Shown here in pieces: positions 16,952 to 25,239 of a stretch of 39,987 bases of DNA (within the stretch, counting starts at the first letter, position 1; every line of letters begins with the position of its first letter). The position numbers and the translations under genes are program-made. Below the pieces are notes generated by a model. That model was given only the letters and a program-made list of their open reading frames with translations. It did no database searches and was not told the DNA's origin. Source of the DNA: Novosphingobium sp. (GTDB lineage Bacteria; Pseudomonadota; Alphaproteobacteria; Sphingomonadales; Sphingomonadaceae); NCBI RefSeq assembly GCF_019748365.1, contig NZ_JAIEPN010000104.1, positions 1-39,987 of the forward strand, read 5' to 3'.

Positions 16952-18168
16952 CCGAGCACACCATCACCAGCTTCGACGCCTGCTCGCGCACGCTGCGCCA
17001 GACGGAGCTGCGGCAGGCGCTCTACGATGAAGCCGCGGTGCTGATGGAGCGCTGCCTCGTCAATCTCCACGGCAGCGAACACCGCGCCCGCCGCAACGTC
17101 GAGGCGACGGTATTCCGCAAGCCCGTGTTCGTGGAATACGAGCGCAATATCCTGCCGCGAACGCTCGACGAGACGCTGCAGCCCTTTCTGGAAGCCGGGC
17201 GCGGCGATCTGGTCGATATCGGCTACCGGATCATGATGAACCTGACAGTCGATTTCACCGGGATCGACCGCGTCAAGCGCACGCCTGAGGAGACGGCGGA
17301 GCTGCTGCGCTTGCTCAAGGAATTCAGCCTTGCGCCCGCGCTGGGCCAGTCTCCGCCGGAAGACCGCCCGGAAAAGCGCGCCCGGATCGAAGCGGCGATG
17401 GCCGAATTCCGGCGGCAGTTCCTCGATCCCTCGCTGGCGCGGCGCCGGGCGCTCAGGGCGCAAGCGGAAGCGGGCGCACTATCTGCCGATGCCTTGCCGC
17501 GCGACGTGCTGATGGCGCTCGTCATGGGTGAAGCCGATCTTGGCATGACCGAGCACGAATACCTGCAGGAAGGCATCTTCTTCACGATGGCCGGGGCGCA
17601 CACCACGATCCATTCGTTGACCCATGCCGTCCACGAAATCCTGTGCTGGATCGATGCGCACCCCGAAGACGCAGCGCGCCTGCGCGATGATCCCTTCTTC
17701 ATCCAGCAATGCGTGTTCGAGAGCCTGAGGCTCCATCCCTCCAGCCCCGTTTCCAAGCGCCGCACCACATGCCCGCTCGCGCTCGCCGATGGCAGCGAGG
17801 CGAACGCGGGCGATGTGATCGTCGTCGATCTGCGCACGGCGAACCGGGAAACGGATATCTTCGGCGAGGATGCGGATCGCTTCAATCCGCATCGCACTGT
17901 CGCCGGATCCGCGTTTCCCCATGGCATCTCGATGGGTGTGGGCGCCCATGCCTGCCTCGGCCGCAATCTTGCCATCGGCGTAGAGCCGAAGCCGGGCAGT
18001 GATCCCGCCGACCACCAGTTCGGCACGGTGCCCCTTATCGTCGAGGCGCTGCTGAAGCGCGGCGTCCGTCCCGATCCCGCAGCTCCGGCGCAGCTCGACA
18101 AGGGGATCACCCGCATTTCCTGGGCCACCTATCCCATCCTGTTCGACCCGTCGCAGGCGCTGATCTGA
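16948..18168 (+). CDS. Cytochrome P450 (first of a tandem pair)
   Basis: A 406-residue soluble class-I-type P450 monooxygenase. Recognisable parts are the C-helix heme-propionate motif HGSEHRARR (41-49), I-helix AGAHTT (215-220), K-helix ExxR (Glu258-Arg261, ESLRLHP) and the heme loop GVGAHACLGRNLA with axial Cys336. The residue before the conserved I-helix Thr, normally Asp or Glu and needed for proton delivery to bound oxygen, is His218. It needs ferredoxin and ferredoxin reductase; none is encoded nearby. The ATG at 16948 overlaps the amidohydrolase stop; its own stop overlaps the next P450 start (TGATG). It is clearly paralogous to that protein. Confidence 0.92.
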   Translation: MTEHTITSFDACSRTLRQTELRQALYDEAAVLMERCLVNLHGSEHRARRNVEATVFRKPVFVEYERNILPRTLDETLQPFLEAGRGDLVDIGYRIMMNLTVDFTGIDRVKRTPEETAELLRLLKEFSLAPALGQSPPEDRPEKRARIEAAMAEFRRQFLDPSLARRRALRAQAEAGALSADALPRDVLMALVMGEADLGMTEHEYLQEGIFFTMAGAHTTIHSLTHAVHEILCWIDAHPEDAARLRDDPFFIQQCVFESLRLHPSSPVSKRRTTCPLALADGSEANAGDVIVVDLRTANRETDIFGEDADRFNPHRTVAGSAFPHGISMGVGAHACLGRNLAIGVEPKPGSDPADHQFGTVPLIVEALLKRGVRPDPAAPAQLDKGITRISWATYPILFDPSQALI

Positions 18169-19376
18169 TGGCGCGCCACCGCATTGCCGCGTTTCGCGAC
18201 TGCGAGGCCGCCTTGCGCAATCGCGATCTGAAGCAAGCGCTCTACGATGCCGGCAAAGTGGTGATGGAGGGCGTCCTGCTCACCCTGCACGGCGAGGAAC
18301 ATTCGGCGCGGCGCGCGGTGGAAGTGCGGGTCTTCCGGCGGAACTTCTTCCATTACTATGAGAGAGTAGTCTTCCCGCGTACATTGGCCGAGACCCTCGC
18401 GCCCTATCTCGCGGCGGGCGGCGGCGATCTCCTCCAGATCGGCTATCGGCTCACGGTCAATCTCACTGCCGACTTTGCCGGCATCGACCGCCCGACGCGC
18501 AGCGCGGAAGAGACCGAGCGCCTGATCGCGATCACCAAGAAGCTCGGCGAAGGCGCGACTCTGGTTCATAGCACGCGCGATCACGCCGAAGTCAGCGCCG
18601 AAGTGGCAGCGGTGCAGGCCGAGCTGCGCGACCGTTTCTTCCTGCCCTCGCTCGCGCGCCGCCGGGCCTTGCTGGCAGACCGCGATGCCGGGAGGATAGC
18701 GGACGCCGACCTGCCGCGCGACGTGCTGATGACGCTCCTTGCCGGCAACGACGAGCTCAGCCTGAGCGAGGATCAGCTCCTGCGCGAAATCGCCTTCTAT
18801 CTGCAGGCTGGCGCTCATTCGACGGCGAATGCGGTGGTGCATGCGCTGTGGGAGATGCTCGAATGGACAGGCGACGACAAATCGCGCTGGGCCCGCCTCG
18901 ATGATCCGGTCTTCATCCAGCACTGTGTGCATGAATCCCTGCGCCTGCATCCCGCGAGCCCCGAAGCTTGGCGGACCGCGACATTCCCAGTGAAGGTGGC
19001 GGGGATCGGCGACGTCGCTGGGCAGGACCGGGTGGAGCTCGACCTCTATCTGGCCAACTGCGACCGGACTATCTTTGGCGAGACCGCCGACCGGTTTGAG
19101 CCCGATCGCGAGGTTCCCGGCACGGTCCTGCGCTCCGGCCTCGCCTTCGGTATCGGCTTGCACACCTGCCTTGGGCGGGAACTCGATGGCGGCGTCGTGG
19201 CACGGCCCGGCGCTGATCCATCCGAAGCCCAGCTTGGCATCGTGACGCTGATCCTCGTCGAACTGCTGCGCCACGGTGCGCGTATCATCCCCGACGATCC
19301 CCCGCAGCGTGACGCGGGAACCTTCAGGCCGAACTGGGGACGCTTTCCGGTTCGCTTCACGGCGAAAGGCGCTTGA
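18168..19376 (+). CDS. Cytochrome P450 (second of a tandem pair)
   Basis: A 402-residue P450, similar to the preceding one along its length (for example HGEEHSARR at 41-49, then GDLLQIGYRLTVNLTADFAGID). It has I-helix AGAHST (214-219), ExxR Glu256-Arg259 and heme loop FGIGLHTCLGREL with axial Cys334. As in its partner, the acid of the I-helix acid-alcohol pair is replaced by His (His217), so the change is a property of the pair rather than a sequencing error. The tandem arrangement implies duplication and then divergence, or two subunits or steps. It is coupled to both neighbours by one-base TGATG overlaps. Confidence 0.92.
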   Translation: MARHRIAAFRDCEAALRNRDLKQALYDAGKVVMEGVLLTLHGEEHSARRAVEVRVFRRNFFHYYERVVFPRTLAETLAPYLAAGGGDLLQIGYRLTVNLTADFAGIDRPTRSAEETERLIAITKKLGEGATLVHSTRDHAEVSAEVAAVQAELRDRFFLPSLARRRALLADRDAGRIADADLPRDVLMTLLAGNDELSLSEDQLLREIAFYLQAGAHSTANAVVHALWEMLEWTGDDKSRWARLDDPVFIQHCVHESLRLHPASPEAWRTATFPVKVAGIGDVAGQDRVELDLYLANCDRTIFGETADRFEPDREVPGTVLRSGLAFGIGLHTCLGRELDGGVVARPGADPSEAQLGIVTLILVELLRHGARIIPDDPPQRDAGTFRPNWGRFPVRFTAKGA

Positions 19377-20104
19377 TGAAACATGCTCTCGTCACCGGCG
19401 GCGCGGCTGGCATCGGTGCCGCCATTGCCGCTGCCTTGCTCGAACGCGGCTACCGGGTCGCGGTGGCCGATGCCGATATCGCCGCGGTGGCCGTTTCCGA
19501 GCGGCTGACAACGCATGTCTGCGATGTTTCGGATGGCAGCGCCGTCACCGCGCTGTTCGATGCGCTGGGCGAAGTGCCCGATCTGGTCGTCAACAATGCC
19601 GGGATCGTCCGCTTCGGGGCGCTGGCGGACATCGCGCTCGAGGATTTCCGCCGGGTCGTCGAAGTCAACTTGATGGGCGTGTTCGCCGTCACCAGCGAGG
19701 CGGTGCGGCGGATGCTGCCGCGCGGCACCGGCCATGTCGTCTCGCTCACCTCGATCAACGCCTATGGGCCGGGCCCCGGCTCCGGTGCCTATCCCGCGAC
19801 CAAGAGCGCGGTGCTGCAACTGATGCGGCAGTTTGCGATGGAGTACGGTCCGCACGGCCTGCGCTTCAACAGCATCGCGCCGGGCTTCATCGACGGCGGC
19901 ATGTCCGCCCCGATCTATGCCGACCCGAAGGTTCGCGCAGTCCGTACCGCAGGCGTGCCGCTGGGCCGGTTGGGGACGCCCGAAGACGTCGCGAATGCCG
20001 TATGCTTCCTCGACAGTGACGAGGGCGGCTACATCAACGGACACGACCTCGTGGTGGATGGCGGGGTGACCCATGCCGTGCTGAAGAACCTACCGCGCGC
20101 ATGA
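19376..20104 (+). CDS. Short-chain dehydrogenase/reductase (classical SDR)
   Basis: A 242-residue NAD(P)-dependent oxidoreductase with nucleotide motif TGGAAGIG (7-14), NNAG (73-76), catalytic Ser126, Tyr139 and Lys143 (YPATK), and the C-terminal IAPGFIDGGM and VDGG segments. Asp32 and Asp34 at the end of strand 2 (VADAD) favour NAD over NADP. It probably oxidises an alcohol made by the P450s or reduces a ketone; the substrate is unknown. The ATG at 19376 overlaps the P450 stop by one base and its stop overlaps the ThuA-like start (ATGA), so it is part of the operon. Confidence 0.92.
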   Translation: MKHALVTGGAAGIGAAIAAALLERGYRVAVADADIAAVAVSERLTTHVCDVSDGSAVTALFDALGEVPDLVVNNAGIVRFGALADIALEDFRRVVEVNLMGVFAVTSEAVRRMLPRGTGHVVSLTSINAYGPGPGSGAYPATKSAVLQLMRQFAMEYGPHGLRFNSIAPGFIDGGMSAPIYADPKVRAVRTAGVPLGRLGTPEDVANAVCFLDSDEGGYINGHDLVVDGGVTHAVLKNLPRA

Positions 20105-20793
20105 TTTCGGCCGATCCGCCGCGCCTGATCCTCTACAGCGACGGCTACAACCACCCGTTCGCGCAATCGAGCGAGGCTTTGGCGGCGATTGCATCCGGCG
20201 CAGGAATTGCCGTCACGATCACCTCCGATCTCGCCGATGCACTCGCAAAGCTGAGGCCGGGACGGGATGTTCTGGCCATCAACGCGCTGCGCTGGTCGAT
20301 GACCCAGTTCGAACGTTATGCGGCGGATCGTCCGCACTGGGCGGGCAGCCTGAGCGACGAGCACCTCGCCGCGATGACGGACCATGTGACAAGCGGCGGC
20401 GGCCTGCTGGCGATGCACACCGCTGTGATTTGCTGGGACAATCAGCCCGGTTGGCTGGAGCTGCTGGGCGGCGGCTGGAACTGGGACCGATCGTATCATC
20501 CGCCGCTCGGGCCCATCACCGTAGAGCCTTCGCCTGCCTTGGCGGCCCCCTTCGAGCTTGTCGACGAAGCCTATCACCATCTCGATCCAGCGGCGGACTG
20601 CGAGATCATGGCGACCGCCAATGCCGGACAGGGGGCCCAGCCTGTCGTTTGGCGGCGGCGGCACGGATCGGGCCGGATCGTGGTGGATGCCCTGGGGCAC
20701 GATGCCCGCTCGCTGAGCGCGGCGGGGCATGTCGCCATCCTGCACGCCATGCTGGGCTGGCTTTGCGAGAAAGAGACCGCGCATGACGCTTGA
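20101..20793 (+). CDS. ThuA-like domain protein
   Basis: A 230-residue protein with the ThuA (glutamine-amidotransferase-like fold) pattern: LILYSDGYNHPF near the start, GGGLLAMHTAVICWDN (about 98-113), HPPLGPITVE, FELVDEAYHHLDP, then VVWRRRHGSGRIVVDALGHD. ThuA proteins are linked to catabolism of trehalose and related sugars, often acting with oxidoreductases on 3-keto-glycosides; the exact chemistry is poorly defined. Its presence here suggests a glycosidic or keto intermediate, but this is speculative. The start overlaps the SDR stop; its last 11 bases overlap the next SDR start. Confidence 0.85.
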   Translation: MISADPPRLILYSDGYNHPFAQSSEALAAIASGAGIAVTITSDLADALAKLRPGRDVLAINALRWSMTQFERYAADRPHWAGSLSDEHLAAMTDHVTSGGGLLAMHTAVICWDNQPGWLELLGGGWNWDRSYHPPLGPITVEPSPALAAPFELVDEAYHHLDPAADCEIMATANAGQGAQPVVWRRRHGSGRIVVDALGHDARSLSAAGHVAILHAMLGWLCEKETAHDA

Positions 20794-21535
20794 GGGCAAG
20801 AGCATACTCGTCACCGGAGGCGGTTCCGGGCTGGGTGCGGCGATGGCCCGCCACTTCACCAGCCGGGGCGCAGCGGTGACCATCAGCGGGCGGCGCGCCG
20901 AGCGGATCGAGGCGTTGTGCGAAGAGATCGGCTGTGCCGGGGTCGTAGGCGATGTCACGCAGGCGGCTGATCGGGAGGCAATGGTTGCAGCGGCGGCTGA
21001 AAGAGGCGGCGGGCTCGACGTGCTCGTCAACAATGCCGGTAACATGTACCGCACCCCCATTACTGACCTCGATGAAGCGCAGCTCATCGGCCTGTTCCAC
21101 ACCAACGTCGTCGGCGCGATGATGCTGACCTCGCTGGCAATGCCGCACCTTGAAGCGGCCAAGGGATCGGTGCTGTTCTTCGGCTCCAGCCACACCCGCC
21201 GCGCGTTTCCCGGCGCCTCGCCTTATGCCGCGACGAAGGGCGCGCTGCAAACCCTGACCCAAGTTCTTGCAGCGGAAATGGGGAGCCGCGGGGTACGGGT
21301 GAACTGCATCGTGCCCGGCGGCGTGCTCACCGAGATCAATGTCCGCGCCGGATTGCTGAGCGAGGCCGAAGCAGCACAGCGCTATCGCGACATGGCCAGC
21401 CTGCAGGCGATCGACCGGCTGGGCGAGGGTGCGGATGTGGCCGAGGCCGCCGAGTACCTGATCGGGGCAGGCTGGGTCACCGGCGCGATCCTCGATGTGG
21501 ACGGCGGGCTCGGGCTCGGCGTGTCGCGCGGCTAG
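20783..21535 (+). CDS. Short-chain dehydrogenase/reductase (classical SDR)
   Basis: A 250-residue NAD(P)-dependent oxidoreductase. TGGGSGLG (11-18), NNAG (83-86), Ser135/136, Tyr148 and Lys152 (YAATK) form the complete motif set. SGRRAER after strand 2 has basic residues that favour NADP(H), in contrast to the Asp of the SDR at 19376, so the two may work in opposite redox directions. The start at 20783 lies inside the ThuA-like gene (11-bp overlap). It is the last plus-strand gene of the operon and is convergent, with a 4-bp overlap of stop codons, with the amidohydrolase on the minus strand. Confidence 0.92.
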   Translation: MTLEGKSILVTGGGSGLGAAMARHFTSRGAAVTISGRRAERIEALCEEIGCAGVVGDVTQAADREAMVAAAAERGGGLDVLVNNAGNMYRTPITDLDEAQLIGLFHTNVVGAMMLTSLAMPHLEAAKGSVLFFGSSHTRRAFPGASPYAATKGALQTLTQVLAAEMGSRGVRVNCIVPGGVLTEINVRAGLLSEAEAAQRYRDMASLQAIDRLGEGADVAEAAEYLIGAGWVTGAILDVDGGLGLGVSRG

Positions 21536-22521
21536 GCGCGCAGCAGGCGGCGCGCGTTGTCTGCCAGCAGCGTTTCCATGCCGTGCGTCTCGGCCTGTTG
21601 CGGTGCATCCCAGCCGGCAAAGTTGGTCCCGTAGACGAGCCGGTCGCGACCGGCGCGCTCGATCAGCAGGTCGAGCGAGCGGTCGTCGTGCATGTGGATG
21701 TCGTACCAGATGCGGCGCAGCGCATCCTCGAACTGGCCTTCTTCGCGAAGGTATGCAGGCACCCATTGCCGTTTGTGCGCGGCATGGCGCAACCGCCCCC
21801 AGACGAGCGCCAGCGCTCCACCGCCATGGCTGATGCACACATCGAGCCCGGGGTGGCGATGTAGCACGCCGCCGAACACCAGCGTCGCCAGCGCCGCCGT
21901 CTCCTGCATCGCGAAGCCGAGCGTGATGTCGAGCTCGAACTGCGTGAAGGCGGCAGGCCCCGGAGGCCCATCGATGCCCGCCGATGCCGGGTGGATGAAC
22001 AGCGGCAGATCCAGCGCCACGACGGCTTCGTAAAACCGGTCCATCACCGGATCAGCGAGGCCATGCGGCATGTCCGTGCCGATATAGGCGGCGCGGAAGC
22101 CCAGATCGCCTGCCGCCCGGCGCAATTCGGCAATGGCCGCATCGATATCCTGCATCGGCAGGGCCGCCGCCGCGCCGAGCCTCTCGGGATAGCGCGCGAC
22201 CACGGCGGCCAGCGCATCGTTGTGTGTCCGGCAGAAGGACGCTGCTTCGGTTGCCGGGATGAAGTGGAAATAGGTCAGCGGGTTGGGCGAAAGCAGCTGC
22301 CAGTCGATGCCGATGCGGTCCATCGCGGCAATCCGGATATCGGGGTCCATGAAGGCGCTGCCGCGATAGCGCACACCGCGCAATGTGTAGTCCCCGATGC
22401 GGAACACCGGCACGCCCGCGTCGTCGTAAAGCTCCGGGCCGAACCGCCCCGCCGTACCAAACGTCTCCTCGATCACGGCGTGCGCGTGGATATCGATGAC
22501 GCGGGCGGCGGCGAGGCTCAT
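21532..22521 (-). CDS. Amidohydrolase-2 (ACMSD/decarboxylase-type) family protein
   Basis: A 329-residue TIM-barrel protein of the ACMSD-like branch, which contains non-oxidative decarboxylases and some hydrolases. The N-terminal HAH (His12, His14), FIHPASAG with the middle His and ISHGGGAL with the fourth His are present. The usual closing Asp (G[TS]D) is Asn300 in YGTNFAGWDAP. Loss of this Asp, generally a metal ligand and catalytic residue, means altered metal use or different chemistry. The start at 22521 is chosen over an in-frame ATG at 22551 because it sits one base after the upstream SDR stop (TGAGATG), implying coupling. Confidence 0.87.
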   Translation of the reverse strand: MSLAAARVIDIHAHAVIEETFGTAGRFGPELYDDAGVPVFRIGDYTLRGVRYRGSAFMDPDIRIAAMDRIGIDWQLLSPNPLTYFHFIPATEAASFCRTHNDALAAVVARYPERLGAAAALPMQDIDAAIAELRRAAGDLGFRAAYIGTDMPHGLADPVMDRFYEAVVALDLPLFIHPASAGIDGPPGPAAFTQFELDITLGFAMQETAALATLVFGGVLHRHPGLDVCISHGGGALALVWGRLRHAAHKRQWVPAYLREEGQFEDALRRIWYDIHMHDDRSLDLLIERAGRDRLVYGTNFAGWDAPQQAETHGMETLLADNARRLLRA

Positions 22522-22522
22522 C

Positions 22523-23287
22523 TCAGGCGTAGCCCCGCGCCGATCCGCCATCCACCGCGATGGCCGTGCCGGTCATGTAGCTGGCGACCTCGGAGCCGAG
22601 GAACACGGCGAGACCGGCGATTTCCTTGGCCTCGGCAATGCGGCCGAGCGGAATTTGCGCGGCCATGGCGGCTTCGGCCGGGTTGGGACCGTCCCCGGCG
22701 GGTCCGAGGATCTGCTCGATCCGGGCGGTGCGGGTGAAGCCGGGGCAGACCGTGTTGATGAGCACATTGTCCCCCGCCACCTGCTGCGCCAGCGTCTTCG
22801 CCCAGCCGAGCACGGCCATGCGAATGCTGTTCGACAAGGTCAGGTTCGGCACCGGCTGCTTCACGCCGACCGAGGAAATGATGACGATCCGGCCCCAGCG
22901 CCGCGCGCGCATCGCCGGCAGCACTGCGCGGGTCATGCGCACGGCCGACATCAGCGTGAGGTTGGTCGCATTGAGCCAGGCGGCATCGTCGAGATCCTCG
23001 AACAGCCCCGGCGGCGGCCCGCCAGCATTGACCACCAGCACATCGACCGGGCCCAGTTGCGCCGCCACCTCGCGGGTCATCGCCTCGATCTGCGCCGCGT
23101 CGGTAACATCAGCCTGCAGCGCGAGGCAGCCGGGCATTGTGGCGGCGGCAGCGGCAAGCTTGTCGGCACCTCGCGCGCAAATCGCGACGCGCGCGCCTTC
23201 GCCATGATACCCCTGTGCGGTGGCAAGGCCGATGCCCTGGCTCCCCGCGGTCACCAGCACCACCTTGTCCTTCAATCCGAGATCCAT
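22523..23287 (-). CDS. SDR-family oxidoreductase with atypical active site
   Basis: A 254-residue SDR. The nucleotide motif is TAGSQGIG (13-20) and the NNAG region is VVNAGGPPPG (85-94). Ser138/139 is kept, but the YxxxK positions are Ser152 and Arg156 (LSNSIR). This NAGGPPPG and LSN-x-x-R pattern recurs in a known SDR branch annotated as 3-oxoacyl-ACP reductase-like, whose chemistry is unclear. The ATG at 23287 has GAGG just upstream and follows homology; a longer frame to 23380 is less likely. It is the first gene of the short minus-strand pair and is divergent from the MFS transporter. Confidence 0.88.
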   Translation of the reverse strand: MDLGLKDKVVLVTAGSQGIGLATAQGYHGEGARVAICARGADKLAAAAATMPGCLALQADVTDAAQIEAMTREVAAQLGPVDVLVVNAGGPPPGLFEDLDDAAWLNATNLTLMSAVRMTRAVLPAMRARRWGRIVIISSVGVKQPVPNLTLSNSIRMAVLGWAKTLAQQVAGDNVLINTVCPGFTRTARIEQILGPAGDGPNPAEAAMAAQIPLGRIAEAKEIAGLAVFLGSEVASYMTGTAIAVDGGSARGYA

Positions 23288-23452
23288 CTGCCTCAGGCTC
23301 CTTCCCGCCAACCTGCTGCCGCCGCGCACCGGACTATACATCTGAGCGGCCGGCGATCCTGCGTGCCCCTCTCTTGACACGGCGACCCTGCCTTGGGAAC
23401 CATCGAAATCAATACAATGCCGCAGGCGGCGACGCCATGGAGAGACCGCCGG
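23288..23452. promoter_or_regulatory. Divergent promoter region between SDR and MFS genes
   Basis: TTGACA at 23374-23379 is a perfect -35 hexamer for the plus direction, although no good -10 lies 16-18 bases downstream. On the minus strand TATAGT (23338-23333) could serve as a -10 for the SDR gene. No long palindrome was seen. This would be a natural site of action for the MarR regulator at the end of the MFS-MarR pair. Confidence 0.35.
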
Positions 23453-24691
23453 ATGCTGACGCCTGCCGCCATTGCCGAACTGCGCTCTGACTGGCGGATT
23501 CTGGTCGCCTGCGCGCTCGGCATTGCGGCGAGCGCCATCGCCTTGCCCTATTACAGCATCGGCGCGCTGACCAAGCCGATCGAGCTCGAAACCGGCTGGT
23601 CACGCAGCGACATCCAGTTCGCGATTGCGTTCAGCTCCGGCCTCGGCGCGCTAACGGCACCGGTGACGGGCTGGCTGGTCGATCGCTACGGGGCTCGCAA
23701 GGTTGCCTTGCCTGGCTTTGCGGGTGTCGCACTCGGCATGATGATAGCGGCGCTGGCCGGCTCAACAGTTGTCTTCTACCTCGGTTTCGCTCTGACAGCG
23801 CTGCTGGGTGCGGGAACCAACCCGGTGGTCTGGTCGAAGGTGGTGACCTCGCGCTTCGATCACGCGCGCGGCACGGCGCTGGGGCTGGCGCTGGTCGGCA
23901 CGGCCTTGTCCGCCATCCTGCTGCCCCTGCTGATCACCGTGTTGGTCCAGCGCGCGAACTGGCACGTCGCGCTTGCCCTGGTAGCCATATTGCCGCTCGT
24001 TGTTTCGCTGCCAATCGCGTGGTTCTGGCTCCCGGCCGAGCCTGTCTATCGCTCCGGTGCGCCGGTGCAGCCTGCCGTTTCGATCCGCAGTGCCGTGCGC
24101 AGCGTCCGCTTTGCGATCCTCGCCGTCTCGATCCTGTGCGGCTATCTCGCGGTCTCGGGCGTGCTCACCAGCCTCGTTCCCGCCTTCACCGACCGGGGCC
24201 TTGCGCCCGCGCGGGCAGCAGTGATCGCCGGTACGGTGGGCCTCGCGATGATCCCGGGCCGCGTGCTGATCGGCATGCTGATCGATCGCTACTGGGCGCC
24301 GGCGGTCGGCTGCGTGATCCTGTTGATCCCTGCCGCCGCCTGTCTGATCCTCGTCAGCGCGACGGACAGCCTTTCGCTTACCCTGTGCTGCCTTGCGCTC
24401 GGTCTTGCCGCCGGGGCTGAGCTCGACCTTCTGGCGTTCCTCACCGCGCGCTATTTCGGCCGCGCCCGGTTCTCGAAGCTCTATGCGCTGCTCTATGCCG
24501 GCCTTGCGATCGGCAGCGCCACGGCCCCTGCCATGTTCTCCCGCCTGCGCGAGGTTTCGGGTGATTACGCGGCCAGTTTCCTGTCCTCGGCGGGGCTGTT
24601 TGCCGTAGCGGGCTGCATATTGCTCCTGCTCGGACCCTACCCTAGCATTCCAGACCCCAGCGCCGAGGGTTCGCACAGCGATGCCGAGTGA
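23453..24691 (+). CDS. Major facilitator superfamily transporter
   Basis: A 412-residue, 12-helix MFS protein. The loop 2-3 signature appears as GWLVDRYGARKVALPG and a related loop in the second half as GMLIDRYWAPAVG. Start choice: GGAGAG at 23439-23444 lies eight bases before ATG 23453; alternatives are ATG 23417 and TTG 23393. It most resembles the monocarboxylate/aromatic-acid MFS branch in general layout, so uptake of the pathway substrate is plausible. Its last 11 bases overlap the MarR gene. Confidence 0.9.
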   Translation: MLTPAAIAELRSDWRILVACALGIAASAIALPYYSIGALTKPIELETGWSRSDIQFAIAFSSGLGALTAPVTGWLVDRYGARKVALPGFAGVALGMMIAALAGSTVVFYLGFALTALLGAGTNPVVWSKVVTSRFDHARGTALGLALVGTALSAILLPLLITVLVQRANWHVALALVAILPLVVSLPIAWFWLPAEPVYRSGAPVQPAVSIRSAVRSVRFAILAVSILCGYLAVSGVLTSLVPAFTDRGLAPARAAVIAGTVGLAMIPGRVLIGMLIDRYWAPAVGCVILLIPAAACLILVSATDSLSLTLCCLALGLAAGAELDLLAFLTARYFGRARFSKLYALLYAGLAIGSATAPAMFSRLREVSGDYAASFLSSAGLFAVAGCILLLLGPYPSIPDPSAEGSHSDAE

Positions 24692-25214
24692 CCCAGTTGA
24701 TCAGGAACCGGATGGCGACGAGAGCGCCCTGCCCCCGCTGGCAGAGCGCATTTCGTTCCTGGTGCACCGCGTGGGCGCGCATATGGCGCGCATCTCGAAC
24801 CCCTGGTTTCAGGAAGCCGGCGTCGATCTTGTCACGTCGCGGATGATCGTGCTGCTTGCCGAGCGCGGCGAACTGACCGCCGGCGAGATCGTCAAGGTCA
24901 TGGCGCTGCCGCAGTCGACGATCTCGCACCAGCTGAAGCGCCTCGAAGGGCTCGGCTACCTGACGAGGGAAGTCGGACCGCAGGATTCGCGCATCGTCAT
25001 CGCCCGGCTGACTCCGGAGGGAATCGAAGTGGCAAGGCGTTCGAACGCGCTCAGCCGGGAAGTGGTTGACGCACTGGTCGCAGCGATCGGCGAGGACGAC
25101 CTGCCGATCGTCCGGGCCGCCCTGAAGCGAGCCGACGCCGCACTCGAAGCCATGTTCGAGGCGCGCCAGTCGTCCTCCGGCCCGCGCCGCAAGACCGCGA
25201 GGCTGGAGCGCTAG
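24681..25214 (+). CDS. MarR-family transcriptional regulator
   Basis: A 177-residue winged-helix regulator. The recognition region GEIVKVMALPQSTISHQLKRLEGLGYL (about 72-98) and the wing REVGPQDSRIVIARLTPEG are typical; N- and C-terminal helices form the dimer interface. MarR proteins usually repress nearby genes until an aromatic or phenolic ligand binds. Its position at the edge of the catabolic cluster, overlapping the transporter gene by 11 bp, makes it the best local regulator. The following gene on the other strand is convergent, 25 bp away. Confidence 0.9.
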   Translation: MPSDPVDQEPDGDESALPPLAERISFLVHRVGAHMARISNPWFQEAGVDLVTSRMIVLLAERGELTAGEIVKVMALPQSTISHQLKRLEGLGYLTREVGPQDSRIVIARLTPEGIEVARRSNALSREVVDALVAAIGEDDLPIVRAALKRADAALEAMFEARQSSSGPRRKTARLER

Positions 25215-25239
25215 AGCCTGCTCGAGGTTCGCCCTTTGA

